From: Harenicola maris
GTDB taxonomy: Bacteria > Pseudomonadota > Alphaproteobacteria > Rhodobacterales > Rhodobacteraceae
DNA: 64,000 bases
Direction: 5' to 3'
Assembly (NCBI GenBank): GCA_018524345.1
Contig: JADQAZ010000001.1
Coordinates: forward strand, 620,001-684,000
The first letter of the stretch is position 1, and the number at the start of each line of letters is the position of its first letter. The position numbers were made by a program, and so were the translations under genes. This document shows, in pieces, positions 53,922-62,916 of the stretch. The notes below the pieces were generated by a model, which did not search any database, was not told the DNA's origin, and was given only the letters and a program-made list of their open reading frames with translations.

Positions 53922-54865
53922 CTGGCGAAAACCTCCACTGTGGTTTCGGTAAGGGGCAGGTAGAGTTGGGCGTCGCGCAGGGCGACCTCGGCGTGTTCAA
54001 AGAAACCCGATTGTTCGATGGTGAGTTCGAAGGGGGCCTCCTCGGGGCGGGCCTCGGCAAAGCGGGAGAAGGCCTCGAAGGTTTCGGCGGGATCGAAGGT
54101 GATCTCTGTCTGGAAGGGATCGCCTGCGCTGTCTGTCCAGTTGTAGCGGATCAGGGCGGGGGCGGCGCGGTCCTCCCATGCGTCCTGCCAATCCGGCAGG
54201 GCGTGGATTTCGCGCTCTCCGTTCAGGGAATTGATCCAGAGCAGTTCGGGCGCGCCGGGTAGGCGCAGGCGCAGGTGCCATGGGAAGCGTTGCCGCCATG
54301 CGCCCCATTGGCCGGGGGGCGGGGGGGCGGCGGCGAGGGCGGCGTAGCGGGAGGGGGAGAGGACCTCGCGCAGGCCTTCCTCTCTGACCTCTGGGCGGGT
54401 CATGTCCGGCAGTTGGTTGAAGACCTCCCAGTTCTGCGTGACGGGGGCGGCTGTGATGCCCATGACCTCATGGGTGATGGAGCCGGTGGTGAGCCAGAGG
54501 GAGACATCGCCGCCGGGGGCGAGGCCAAGGACGATGGTGCGGAATGTGTCGCGCTGGCCCCGGATGGGGTTGAAGACGCCTTGCTGGAACATGGCGGTGA
54601 TGTCGCTTGTGGGCAGGTCAAGCTCGGCCTCGTAGAAGGTATCCTCGATCAGGGACCACCAGCGCACGCCGACGCCGACGGGGACCTCTTTCCATTCGGG
54701 GAAGGTGATATGGGTGGAGCCGATTTCGCCCCAGCCATTGGCGACGGTTTGGCCCGAGGGGACATAGAGGGCGGTGCCATCGGCAAAGTGGAAGAAGGCG
54801 TTGACGATCTCCATCGGGGCATCTGCCGGGGCGCTTTCGCTTGGGAGCCAGTGGAACGCCGCCAT
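53918..54865 (-). CDS. DUF2931-like protein in T6SS cargo operon
   Basis: 315 aa, cytoplasmic by composition. Contains VGVGVRWWSLIEDTFYEAEL and PRPEVREEGLREVLSPSRY; the aromatic-rich first third resembles DUF2931 proteins found near Tle1-like lipases. The family assignment is from memory and moderately sure. Overlaps the lipase gene stop by 1 nt (TGATG) and the PAAR gene by 4 nt. Might act as chaperone or additional adaptor. Confidence 0.65.
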   Translation of the reverse strand: MAAFHWLPSESAPADAPMEIVNAFFHFADGTALYVPSGQTVANGWGEIGSTHITFPEWKEVPVGVGVRWWSLIEDTFYEAELDLPTSDITAMFQQGVFNPIRGQRDTFRTIVLGLAPGGDVSLWLTTGSITHEVMGITAAPVTQNWEVFNQLPDMTRPEVREEGLREVLSPSRYAALAAAPPPPGQWGAWRQRFPWHLRLRLPGAPELLWINSLNGEREIHALPDWQDAWEDRAAPALIRYNWTDSAGDPFQTEITFDPAETFEAFSRFAEARPEEAPFELTIEQSGFFEHAEVALRDAQLYLPLTETTVEVFAR

Positions 54866-56475
54866 CAGTAATATGTCCTTGTGCGTTTGATACGGGCGGT
54901 GCCGGGGTTTTCGAGCTTGGGTTTCATCAAGGAGACGGGGGCTTTGAAAAAGTCGTATCCGGCGATGACGGTGGGCAGGTCGTAATGGGCCGAGTAGTGC
55001 AGGAATTCGTGCCGCAGCTTTTTGTAGGCGGGATCGACCCTGTGCAGCCAGTCGGTGGGTTTGGAGGTGATGGCGCCGCTTTGGGTTTTATAGGCATAGC
55101 TGCGCAGGTCGCTGTGCAACTGGGCCAGCTTGGGGATGACCCGCGTTTGTTTGTGTTTGAGGTGCCTTGGCCGGAACCGCACGTCATAGGGTTGGGCGAA
55201 TTCAACCATGAGTTGGAACGGGATGGCGGCGTATTCGCCGCGCACCTGATCGCGTTTGGAATAGAGCAGGTAGAAGTCCCTGTAGGATTTGTTGCCCTCG
55301 TCGTCTTTGTAGGTGCGGGTTCTGAATTTGGTTTCGAGTTCGGCCTCGCGATACCAGCCCTGCGAGACGAACCAGTTTTTATCGGCGATAAAGTCGGGCG
55401 GAACGCTTGGTTTGAAATGGGTGTATTCGTGCGAATAGTTCCAATACATGCAGCGCTTTGCTTCCGGCTCAGCTGGGTTGTAGCCGCCGCCCACATCGGA
55501 ATGGACCCCGGGCAGGAAGATCTCTACCCCATTGGCGCAATCCGGCCCGCCGGAGAGTTGCGAGAGGGAGAAATTGGCGCGGTTTTCCTCGCCCGCGGCG
55601 AGGTGGACGATATAGGTCGCCTTGTCGCGCACGGAAAAGCCGAGCTGGTAGGCATCGTTGAAATGGGCAAAGCCGCCATAGGCGGCGACGGTGTCGTAGA
55701 GACCCATGAAGTTGACCTTATGGGTCGCCCCGCCCACGCAATAGGGCGCAGCCTTGAGGGGGATGTTATTCTTCGGATCCTCATGGGCCATGTATTGGAA
55801 ATGGATCGCAGAGGCCGCGCCGCGGCTGAAGCCGAAGCTGTCGTAGTCGATCCGGCTGATCAGGCGGCCCTCTTTTTCCGAGGCAGAGATGATGCGGAAG
55901 AACAGCAGTTGGCGCGCGCTTTTGACCCGAGCGGGGATGCCGGTGCGCCCCTGACCCAGACCGGAACCGATGACATCATCGGCGCCTGCATTGGTGGTGC
56001 CCATCCCCTCCGTATAGATGATGATCGAGGCATCGACGCCTTCATAGGGTTTGGCAAAGCGTTCCATGCGCGCGACATTGGAAAAATCGGCGTAGTAGCT
56101 GGCCAGATAGTCCATGTGTTTGTCGGGGATTGTCTGTCTGCCGGCGTAGTCCTCGGCCTCGCCGCTGTCGATCCGTTCCTGTTCCTTGCGGATTTTGATG
56201 TTGGATTTGTTGTTGCCGGTGCCGTCGAAATACATGCCCGCGCGGATGGTGATGGGGGGCCTTTGTTTGGCCTTGTCTTTCAGCGGGCAGGGCTGGACCG
56301 GCATGGTGGTATATTCTTCGTCCTCATCTGGCTCGGGGTCGGTGCCCGAGTAGTCGGGAGGCAGGGAGATGTAGCTGGTCCCGCCGGTGTAGTCCTGATC
56401 CTCTACAGATTCGCCGTAGTCCGACAGGGTCGCGCTGTCTTCGCAGCCGCCGTATCCGCTCATGCTATCGGGCAT
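54865..56475 (-). CDS. DUF2235 phospholipase-like T6SS effector (Tle1 type)
   Basis: 536 aa. DUF2235 alpha/beta-hydrolase: first strand GMYFDGTGNN (80-89), nucleophile S217 in GFSRGAA, GLYDTVAAYGG (258-268), and LPGVHSDVGGGY (321-332) with catalytic Asp/His candidates. An acidic, unstructured N-terminal ~65 residues precede the fold. Relatives secreted by T6SS cleave phospholipids of rival cells. Overlaps the upstream small gene by 11 nt. No MIX or membrane-spanning module. Confidence 0.9.
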   Translation of the reverse strand: MPDSMSGYGGCEDSATLSDYGESVEDQDYTGGTSYISLPPDYSGTDPEPDEDEEYTTMPVQPCPLKDKAKQRPPITIRAGMYFDGTGNNKSNIKIRKEQERIDSGEAEDYAGRQTIPDKHMDYLASYYADFSNVARMERFAKPYEGVDASIIIYTEGMGTTNAGADDVIGSGLGQGRTGIPARVKSARQLLFFRIISASEKEGRLISRIDYDSFGFSRGAASAIHFQYMAHEDPKNNIPLKAAPYCVGGATHKVNFMGLYDTVAAYGGFAHFNDAYQLGFSVRDKATYIVHLAAGEENRANFSLSQLSGGPDCANGVEIFLPGVHSDVGGGYNPAEPEAKRCMYWNYSHEYTHFKPSVPPDFIADKNWFVSQGWYREAELETKFRTRTYKDDEGNKSYRDFYLLYSKRDQVRGEYAAIPFQLMVEFAQPYDVRFRPRHLKHKQTRVIPKLAQLHSDLRSYAYKTQSGAITSKPTDWLHRVDPAYKKLRHEFLHYSAHYDLPTVIAGYDFFKAPVSLMKPKLENPGTARIKRTRTYY

Positions 56476-56890
56476 TGGCGGCCTCTATCTCGGCGCGGAT
56501 GCGGGGCAGGTCGTCCTTTAGGGTGACGGCGCGGGGGGGCTCGCCTGCGGTGAGGGCGGCGATAAAGCGGTGGAGGCGTTCGTGTTCGGAGAATCCGGGG
56601 CCGCGCAGGCGCTGGGCGAGGTAGGCGGGCAGGGGGCGGGGGAAGGCGTGGTCGATATGCACGACCATGAGTTTTTGCACCCCGTTGCCCGATTTCACGT
56701 CATGATCGGCGGCAAAGCGGGTCATTTCGCGGATATAGGCGCGCAGGGCCGCGTCATCCATCTCGCGGCTGCGGCGGGGGTAGGTGCGGCGCAGGAAAAG
56801 CAGCGTCTTTTCCTCGAAGGCGCGGTATCCGGCACCGGCAAGAGCCTTGGTTTGATCGGGAGTCAGGCGCAACACGTCAATAAAAACCAC
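56465..56890 (-). CDS. Small protein heading the T6SS cargo operon
   Basis: 141 aa, basic and helical, with MVFIDVLRLTPDQTKALAGAGYRAFEEKTLLFLRRTYPRRS and KLMVVHIDHAFPRPLPAYLAQ as recognisable stretches. No family recalled; comparable small proteins open other PAAR/DUF2235 cassettes. First gene of the coupled five-gene unit, 184 nt from tRNA-Asp. Confidence 0.7.
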   Translation of the reverse strand: MVFIDVLRLTPDQTKALAGAGYRAFEEKTLLFLRRTYPRRSREMDDAALRAYIREMTRFAADHDVKSGNGVQKLMVVHIDHAFPRPLPAYLAQRLRGPGFSEHERLHRFIAALTAGEPPRAVTLKDDLPRIRAEIEAANAR

Positions 56891-57074
56891 TTTGATAAAT
56901 CAATGACACCAGAAAACCACGGCAAGGGGGGGCTTGTCGAGGGTTGTAAATAAGGGCTTTGGCGCGGCGGGCAGGGCGCGATCTGCAGAAAGTTCAAATT
57001 TTTTCGCCTGCCATGTATTTTCGTCGCTTGACGGGGGCTGACGCAGCCCATAGAACGCCCTCCACAGCAGATGC

Positions 57075-57151
57075 GCGGTTGTAGCTCAGCTGGTTAGAGT
57101 GCCGGCCTGTCACGCCGGAGGTCGCGGGTTCGAGCCCCGTCAACCGCGCCA
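57075..57151 (+). tRNA. tRNA-Asp (anticodon GTC)
   Basis: 77 nt. Acceptor GCGGTTG/CAACCGC, anticodon stem CCGGC/GCCGG with loop CTGTCAC (GTC), T-loop GTTCGAGCC, encoded CCA. Confidence 0.96.
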
Positions 57152-57167
57152 CTGCTGTTTTAAAAAG

Positions 57168-57194
57168 GCCCCCGGTTTTCCGGGGGCTTTTTTT
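57168..57194 (+). terminator. Rho-independent terminator of tRNA-Asp
   Basis: GCCCCCGG-TTTT-CCGGGGGC followed by seven T. Confidence 0.92.
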
Positions 57195-57264
57195 GTGTCT
57201 GTGGGGTGGCTTGGGGGCTGTTTGGGCCGCTGCGGGAGCTATGGGAAGCGCCGCTGTGAATGGC

Positions 57265-57294
57265 AAACGCCGCCAAGGGGCTTGGCGGCGTTTT
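57265..57294 (-). terminator. Terminator-like hairpin after the SDR gene
   Basis: 13-bp perfect stem (57265-57277/57281-57293), loop of three; T-rich on both sides, so it may act in both directions. Confidence 0.65.
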
Positions 57295-57330
57295 CGTGTC
57301 AGGGGGGAGGTCTGGATTTGGGCCGGTTTG

Positions 57331-58185
57331 CTATTTTAGGAACTGTTCGGCGACCAGAGATTGCTGTTTCAGCCCATCGGGATCGAGGCCGGTTTTGAGT
57401 TTGCTGAACTCTTCGGCCCAGTCGGAGGTGCGGATTCGGACCGGGGGCTGCTCTGCTTCCATGACCTGCATGACGACCTCTGCGACCTCCTGAGCGGTTT
57501 GGTAGATGCCTGTCTCTTGGCGGTTTTGCGAGCCCGAGATGTATTTTTGAAGGATCGGGAGATACTCGTCCTCCAGCATGCCGCCTGTCTGTTCGACCTG
57601 TGCCAGCACGGTATTGGCGAATTCGGAGGCGATTCCGCCCGGCTCGACAGCGGAGAACCGGATGCCGAAGGCGGGGGTGATGTAGCTGGCCATTGCCTCG
57701 GTCAGCCCTTCGACGGCGAATTTCGCGCCGCAGTAGATTTCGTTGAAGGGTTGCCCGACGAGGCCGCCGACGGAGCTTATGTTGATCACGTGGCCTGCGC
57801 GGGCCTTGCGCATGTGGGGCATGGCGGCCTTGATGCAGCGGGCGACGCCTGTGTAGTTGATGTCGAGGATTTTCTGGATGTCGGTTTCTTCGGCCTGTTC
57901 AAGGCTGCGCACATAGCCCATGCCGGCGTTGTTGATCAGCACGTCGATGCGGCCCTGCTCTGCGATTACAGTGTCCACTGCGGTGTTGACCGAGGCCGTG
58001 TCCTGCACGTCGAGTTGCAGCACCTTGAGGGAGACACCTGCCTCTTGCGCGGCGGCATCGAGGGCGGCGCGTTTTTGCGTGTTGCGCATGGTGGCATAGA
58101 CGGTGTGTCCGGCCTGTGCGGCCTGAACCGCGGTGGCCAGGCCAAGGCCGGTGGAGGTGCCGGTGATAAGTACGATTTTAGTCAT
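57331..58185 (-). CDS. SDR family oxidoreductase
   Basis: 284 aa, classical short-chain dehydrogenase. Cofactor loop TGTSTGLGLA (residues 8-17), NNAG, NISSVGG with the catalytic serine and the YCGAK tyrosine/lysine pair. R33 after the second strand (ATMRN) suggests NADP preference. Overlaps the 3' end of the TetR gene by 8 nt, so both are transcribed together and probably self-controlled. Substrate unknown. Confidence 0.93.
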   Translation of the reverse strand: MTKIVLITGTSTGLGLATAVQAAQAGHTVYATMRNTQKRAALDAAAQEAGVSLKVLQLDVQDTASVNTAVDTVIAEQGRIDVLINNAGMGYVRSLEQAEETDIQKILDINYTGVARCIKAAMPHMRKARAGHVINISSVGGLVGQPFNEIYCGAKFAVEGLTEAMASYITPAFGIRFSAVEPGGIASEFANTVLAQVEQTGGMLEDEYLPILQKYISGSQNRQETGIYQTAQEVAEVVMQVMEAEQPPVRIRTSDWAEEFSKLKTGLDPDGLKQQSLVAEQFLK

Positions 58186-58777
58186 TTGATGATCCTTTGG
58201 ATGGGTGTTTTGCGATCGAAAGCCAGACCCGTGAAAAGGTCTGTTCGATCAGGGAGTCGGAGACTGCCTCGTCCGAGAGGACGGCCCTGCGGGCAAGCTG
58301 CATGGCGGGCGCGACCAGCAGGAGCGAGAGCAGGCTGGTATCAAGATCGGCCAGGGTGCCGTCATCGACGCCGCGTTTCAAAAGCGCCGCAATGTCGGCG
58401 GCATATCCGTCGGTGATGGCCTGTTGCTCTGGCAGCAGTATTTTCGCGCTGCTGGCATATTCGAGGAACAGGAAATCCGCCGGACGGCTGCGGACGAAAT
58501 CGAACATCGCAAACCACATATCGCGCACGAGTTGGGCGCTTTGAGCCGTGTTTCGCTGGGCGGTGATGGTGCTGTGGAATTCTGCTTTGACCTCCAAGTA
58601 GACCTGCCGGAGCATGTCGTCCTTGGTGTCAAAATGGACGTAGATCGTGCCTGCGGAAACCTTTGCCCGCGTGACGATGCCCGCGACGTTCAAGGCGGAG
58701 ATGCCGTTTTCCACCACTTCGGCAACCAGCGCCTCGCGCAGTTTCTGTCTGGTCTGTGTTTTGGTCAGTCTTGGCAT
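58178..58777 (-). CDS. TetR family transcriptional regulator
   Basis: 199 aa. N-terminal helix-turn-helix (KLREALVAEVVENGISALNVAGIVTRAKVSAGTIYVHFDTKDDML) and a C-terminal ligand-binding helical domain. First gene of a tetR-SDR operon; a perfect 20-bp palindrome 34 nt upstream of its start is the probable operator. Confidence 0.93.
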   Translation of the reverse strand: MPRLTKTQTRQKLREALVAEVVENGISALNVAGIVTRAKVSAGTIYVHFDTKDDMLRQVYLEVKAEFHSTITAQRNTAQSAQLVRDMWFAMFDFVRSRPADFLFLEYASSAKILLPEQQAITDGYAADIAALLKRGVDDGTLADLDTSLLSLLLVAPAMQLARRAVLSDEAVSDSLIEQTFSRVWLSIAKHPSKGSSND

Positions 58778-58810
58778 GGATGATCCCCGTGTCAGGCATT
58801 CCTCAAATAG

Positions 58811-58830
58811 GATAATGAATATTCATTATC
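58811..58830. promoter_or_regulatory. Palindromic operator for the TetR regulator
   Basis: Perfect 20-bp inverted repeat centred on AATATT (halves GATAATGAAT and ATTCATTATC), directly upstream of the TetR gene. Size and position are those of TetR-family operators. Confidence 0.75.
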
Positions 58831-58958
58831 AAGAGGGCGTAACGGATGCGGCGTTGGAGAATTTTGCGGATAAGCCGAGGCCGGATGCGTTTTTGAGGGC
58901 GCTGGAGGCGCGGGGGATTCGGCTGGCGGAGGAGGAGGGGTTTGACGGGGAGGTTTAA
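58815..58958 (+). CDS. 47-aa ORF, possible gene remnant
   Basis: Reads MNIHYQEGVTDAALENFADK and ends ARGIRLAEEEGFDGEV. Composition is protein-like and agrees with neighbouring codon use, but the ATG lies inside the operator palindrome and no ribosome site is visible. It could be a small gene or the 3' remnant of a larger one cut when the adjoining sugar-transport segment arrived. Confidence 0.3.
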   Translation: MNIHYQEGVTDAALENFADKPRPDAFLRALEARGIRLAEEEGFDGEV

Positions 58959-59123
58959 AGGGGCAGGGTTAGCTTGTTGGCTATGGTTTGCTTTAGCCCG
59001 ACTTGCGGGCCTTTCGCAGTGTAGCGAATGGCCGGTTTGAGCCCTTGTTGACTAATGCTGCATCCGGCATGAATGACCGCAATTCGACCTATCTACTTTT
59101 GCCAACTTCGAGCAAAAAACTGG

Positions 59124-59753
59124 TCAAATTTTGATGGTAACATCTGCCAGCATTGATTGCGATGCAACCAGCCCGGCGTTTCTTAGGTCGTTCATCTCGG
59201 CGCGCTCTTGCGCCTGTTCTGGTGTTAGCCCGTGAGAGAGCCATCGCTTTACGAGACGTTCTTTCAACACAGAAAGTTGAACATCAAGTTGAATGGCAAA
59301 GTCCCAGCAATCCTTGAGGTCACGCCAACCAAGTGCGTCGAGAAGAAGATAATTCCCTTCAACAATTACACTGTCGGATTCGCCGGAAACCATTCCAGCG
59401 CTGGCAATCGCAATATCGCGTGCTCGGTCAAAGATCGGAAAATACACGGCATCCGATCCGGGAAGTGCTTTCACCAGTCGCAGCAATCCTTCGACGTCAA
59501 ATGTCTCAGGCGCACCTTTTCGCGCCAGAAGGCCTTGCTTGGACAGAATTTGATTGTCGAGGTGGAAGCCATCCATCGGAACGACCTGTGTTTTTCTTCC
59601 AGCCGCGGTCATTCGATCGGCCAAAATCTCCGACAGTGTGGATTTCCCGGAAGCAGGCGGGCCGACGATAGCAATAAGCCTGCGCCGACCTGCGCGAGAC
59701 GCCGCCAGAATTTGCTCCAGCAGCGCCTCGGCAATTTCGTTTGGGTCGCTCAC
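59124..59753 (-). CDS. frcK: Sugar kinase of the uridine kinase/phosphoribulokinase fold
   Basis: 209 aa from GTG 59753, overlapping the frcA stop (GTGA). P-loop IVGPPASGKST, VVPMDGFHLDN, a Walker-B-like VIVEGNYLLLD, and lid arginines (RLVKRWLSHGLTPEQA). Same position and fold as FrcK in the frcBCAK fructose operon of Sinorhizobium. Likely phosphorylates the imported sugar. Last gene of the operon. Confidence 0.85.
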   Translation of the reverse strand: MSDPNEIAEALLEQILAASRAGRRRLIAIVGPPASGKSTLSEILADRMTAAGRKTQVVPMDGFHLDNQILSKQGLLARKGAPETFDVEGLLRLVKALPGSDAVYFPIFDRARDIAIASAGMVSGESDSVIVEGNYLLLDALGWRDLKDCWDFAIQLDVQLSVLKERLVKRWLSHGLTPEQAQERAEMNDLRNAGLVASQSMLADVTIKI

Positions 59754-60526
59754 CCGGCGTCCTGAGCGGGCGGTTCCTTGGCTCCCGTCATGAATGCGAC
59801 CGCATCGGACATGGTGTAATCCTTGGGGTCGATGGTGCAAAGCCGTTTGCCCAGACGGTGTATGTGGATGCGGTCAGCAACTTCGAACACATGGGGCATG
59901 TTGTGGCTGATCAGAATGATCGGAATGCCACGGGAACGTACATCCTGGATCAGCTCCAGCACCTTGCGACTTTCCTTGACGCCCAAGGCCGCTGTCGGTT
60001 CATCCATGATGATGAATTTGCTGGCAAAGGCGGCTGCGCGAGCCACTGCAACGCCTTGGCGCTGGCCTCCTGAAAGCGTCTCGACCGGCTGTTTGATCGA
60101 TTGAACTGTCATCAACCCAAGCTCGGTCAACTTGTCGCGGGCAAAATCCTCCATGGCTGGTTTGTCGAGCAATCGCAGGTATTTCCCCATCCAGCCTTCC
60201 TTGCGGATTTCCCGGCCGGTGAACATGTTGTCGGCAATCGATAATGCCGGGGATAGTGCAAGGTTCTGATAGACAATCTCGATCCCCATTTCGCGGGCTT
60301 CGATCGGCGAGTTGAATTTGATAGGCTTGCCCTCGATCAGGATTTCGCCTTCGTCAGGGATGGTGGCACCGCAGATTGCTTTCACAATTGAGGATTTTCC
60401 GGCGCCGTTGTCTCCGATAACCGCCAGGACCTCACCTGGACGCAACTCGAAGTCTGAGTGGTCGATCGCTGTCACGTGGCCATAGCGCTTCACGATTCCG
60501 CGGGCTTGAACAACAGGTGTAGTCAT
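59750..60526 (-). CDS. frcA: Sugar ABC transporter ATP-binding protein
   Basis: 258 aa from ATG 60526. One ABC domain: Walker A GDNGAGKSS, signature LSGGQRQGVAVARA, Walker B FIIMDEPTAALG, H-loop ISHNMPHV. A single-domain ATPase is the mark of FrcA-type systems, unlike the double-domain RbsA/XylG. ATG shares one base with the permease stop. Confidence 0.93.
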   Translation of the reverse strand: MTTPVVQARGIVKRYGHVTAIDHSDFELRPGEVLAVIGDNGAGKSSIVKAICGATIPDEGEILIEGKPIKFNSPIEAREMGIEIVYQNLALSPALSIADNMFTGREIRKEGWMGKYLRLLDKPAMEDFARDKLTELGLMTVQSIKQPVETLSGGQRQGVAVARAAAFASKFIIMDEPTAALGVKESRKVLELIQDVRSRGIPIILISHNMPHVFEVADRIHIHRLGKRLCTIDPKDYTMSDAVAFMTGAKEPPAQDAG

Positions 60527-61608
60527 TATGCCGATACCCTTCTGATCCATTGGTCGATAGCGACCGCGATGATGATAAGCCATCCGATGGCGAAGACCTG
60601 CCACAACACATCAACACCCGATAGGCGAAGACCCGAGCGGAAGACGCCCACGATGAGCGCTCCGAACAAGGCACCCATGATCGAGCCCCGCCCACCAAAG
60701 AGAGAGATGCCTCCGATAACAACGGCAGTGATCGAGTCGAGATTTCCTTCATAGAAGGACTGCGGTGAGATCGAACCAACACGACCGATCGATGCCCAGC
60801 CCGCAAGGGCGCAGACGAAGCCGGCCAGCCCGTAGACGGACAATAGGGTACGATCGGTTCGAATACCTGACAGATCAGCGGCTTCCTTGTCATCGCCGAT
60901 GGCATAGACATGGCGACCCCAAGCGGTTTTGTTCAGCATGTACCAAAGGACGACGAAGACGAGGATCATCAAAATGGCACTCAGCGTAATGCGGGCACCA
61001 CCAAGATTGAAAGATGCACCGAAGAATTTCAGGAATGGCGCCTCGGTATCGATGTCTTGCCCTCGGATAGACTGCGCTCCGGAAAGCCAAAGCAAGAGCG
61101 CATAGAAGATCGACCATGTACCAAGGGTGGTGATGAAGGGCGGCAATTTAACCTTCGTAATGAACCAACCGTTCATTGCCCCTGCACCGACACCGCCAGC
61201 GAGACCGATAAGAATTGCGATCCCGGAGGGAACACCGGCAAATACAGCCAGATTACCCATGACAACGGACATTAGGACCATGATGGCAGCAACCGAAAGG
61301 TCGATACCGGCTGTGATGATGATCAGCGACTGGGCTGCTGCGAGGATGCCGATAATCGACACCTGTTGCAGAATTAGGCTGAGATTGAAGGCCGAAAAGA
61401 ACTTTCCACCAGCAATCAGCCCGAATGCGATCAGGCTGATAACCAAAACGATCACGGGGACCAAGGTGGGGTTGTTGTGTAGTACGTGCTGAATGCGTTC
61501 CAACAGCGTGTGATGTTTACGTTCGAACGAAGCAACCTTGGTATCGCTTTGATCTAAGGTCTGTTCGAATTCTTGCCCCTTCGGGGCCGGTTGTGGCGTG
61601 TCAGACAT
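60526..61608 (-). CDS. frcC: Sugar ABC transporter permease
   Basis: 360 aa from ATG 61608 (MSDTPQPAPKGQEFEQ), about ten membrane helices after a ~45-aa cytosolic N-terminus. Family features: AAQSLIIITAGIDLSVAAIM, the cytosolic loop KTAWGRHVYAIGDDKEAADLSGI, and VIGGISLFGGRGSIMGALFGALIVG. BPD_transp_2 group with RbsC/FrcC. Confidence 0.93.
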   Translation of the reverse strand: MSDTPQPAPKGQEFEQTLDQSDTKVASFERKHHTLLERIQHVLHNNPTLVPVIVLVISLIAFGLIAGGKFFSAFNLSLILQQVSIIGILAAAQSLIIITAGIDLSVAAIMVLMSVVMGNLAVFAGVPSGIAILIGLAGGVGAGAMNGWFITKVKLPPFITTLGTWSIFYALLLWLSGAQSIRGQDIDTEAPFLKFFGASFNLGGARITLSAILMILVFVVLWYMLNKTAWGRHVYAIGDDKEAADLSGIRTDRTLLSVYGLAGFVCALAGWASIGRVGSISPQSFYEGNLDSITAVVIGGISLFGGRGSIMGALFGALIVGVFRSGLRLSGVDVLWQVFAIGWLIIIAVAIDQWIRRVSA

Positions 61609-61683
61609 GACTATCTCCCTCGCCGGAAAGCGTAGCTGCGGCATCAGATTCCGTCAAAAGTGGTGATGTAAGGCGCGGCGGCA

Positions 61684-61699
61684 GGGCGCAATCACGCCC
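61684..61699 (-). other. Hairpin between frcB and frcC
   Basis: GGGCG-CAATCA-CGCCC in the 112-nt gap. Such intergenic hairpins can stabilise the binding-protein mRNA and lower expression of downstream genes. Confidence 0.4.
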
Positions 61700-61720
61700 C
61701 ACCTTGGAGTTAGCTAATGA

Positions 61721-62731
61721 TCAGCCCCAGCACTTTTTCAAGCCTTCGGCAGACGTGATCGAGGGGATGCCATCGACAGGCTCGTCGGTAATCAGCTCGA
61801 CGCCGGTGTTGAAGAAGTCCAGCCCTTCGCTGTTTTGAGGTTTCTCGCCGGTCTCAGCGAAAGCTTTGATCGCTTCGATACCTTTTGAGGCCATAAGAAG
61901 CGGAAACTGCATCGAGGTCGCACCAATCACACCACCAGCAATGTCTTGAACGCCCGGGCAGCCGCCATCAACTGAAACGATCAGAACGCCTTCTTCCTTG
62001 CCAAAGGACTTCAACGCTTCGTAGGCGCCAGCCGCGGCAGGTTCATTGATTGTGTAGACAAGATTGATATCCGGATCGACCTGGAGAAGGTTCTCCATCG
62101 CGGTACGGCCGCCGTCGGGCGAACCGTTGGTCACATCATTTCCGACAATGCGCGGATCGTCTTCATCGCCAATGTCAGTCGGATCTTTGATGTCAATCCC
62201 GAAGCCCTGCAGGAAGCCGTTGTCGCGTTGGTAGTCGACCGAAATTTCGGAGGCATTCAGGTCAAGAAGTGCGATCTTTGCGTTCGCTGCATCATCTCCC
62301 ATTTTCGCTTTGGCCCACTGCCCGATCAACACGCCAGCTTTGAAGTTGTCGGTAGCAAAGGTCGCGTCAGCAGCGTCAGCAGGCTCGAACTGTGTGTCGA
62401 GAGCAATGACAAGGGCGCCGGCCTCGCGCGCTTGGGTGACAACGGGCACCAAAGCGCGGCTGTCTGTTGGGGTGATCAGAATGCCTTTGGCGCCAGATGC
62501 GATACAGGTTTCGACCGCGGCAACCTGAGTTTCCACGTCGCCATCATATTTGCCAGCGAATGTTGACAGTTCAATGCCATTGGCAGCAGCGGCTTCGGAT
62601 GCACCTTCCTTCATCTTTACGAAGAACGGATTGGTGTCGGTCTTGGTGATCAAGCAGGCGCTGGTTTCAGCATAGGCTGCACCGGCCATCATTGTTATGG
62701 CCAGAGCTGAAGTGGTCATTAGTGTTTTCAT
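61721..62731 (-). CDS. frcB: Sugar ABC transporter substrate-binding protein
   Basis: 336 aa from ATG 62731. Signal peptide [21 protein letters not shown], then a type I periplasmic fold: [58 protein letters not shown], and hinge [13 protein letters not shown]. Closest in layout to FrcB (fructose, with mannose and ribose in Sinorhizobium). GAGGAAATC precedes the ATG. Confidence 0.92.
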   Translation of the reverse strand: MKTLMTTSALAITMMAGAAYAETSACLITKTDTNPFFVKMKEGASEAAAANGIELSTFAGKYDGDVETQVAAVETCIASGAKGILITPTDSRALVPVVTQAREAGALVIALDTQFEPADAADATFATDNFKAGVLIGQWAKAKMGDDAANAKIALLDLNASEISVDYQRDNGFLQGFGIDIKDPTDIGDEDDPRIVGNDVTNGSPDGGRTAMENLLQVDPDINLVYTINEPAAAGAYEALKSFGKEEGVLIVSVDGGCPGVQDIAGGVIGATSMQFPLLMASKGIEAIKAFAETGEKPQNSEGLDFFNTGVELITDEPVDGIPSITSAEGLKKCWG

Positions 62732-62837
62732 GATTTCCTCCCTAAAAAGTAACTCTTCGAGTTCTGGATCGGGCTCCTCCCCCATCCAGGCCTGCAAACG
62801 TCAGATTAGCAGGTCTGACCCTAAAAAGCCCGATTCC

Positions 62838-62870
62838 ATTGACCCTGTCAATAAGTAAGTTAACTTTACT
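62838..62870. promoter_or_regulatory. Operator region of the divergent frcB/frcR promoters
   Basis: Two dyads lie side by side: ATTGAC-CCT-GTCAAT (62838-62852) and AGTAAGTT/AACTTTACT (62854-62870, one extra T). TTGACA (minus, toward frcB) and TTGACC (plus, toward frcR) could be the -35 elements. A ROK repressor encoded next door is the likely binder. Confidence 0.5.
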
Positions 62871-62916
62871 AACTAATGTCTTTTGGATTATCTCTTAATT
62901 CATACGGGAGGCAACT

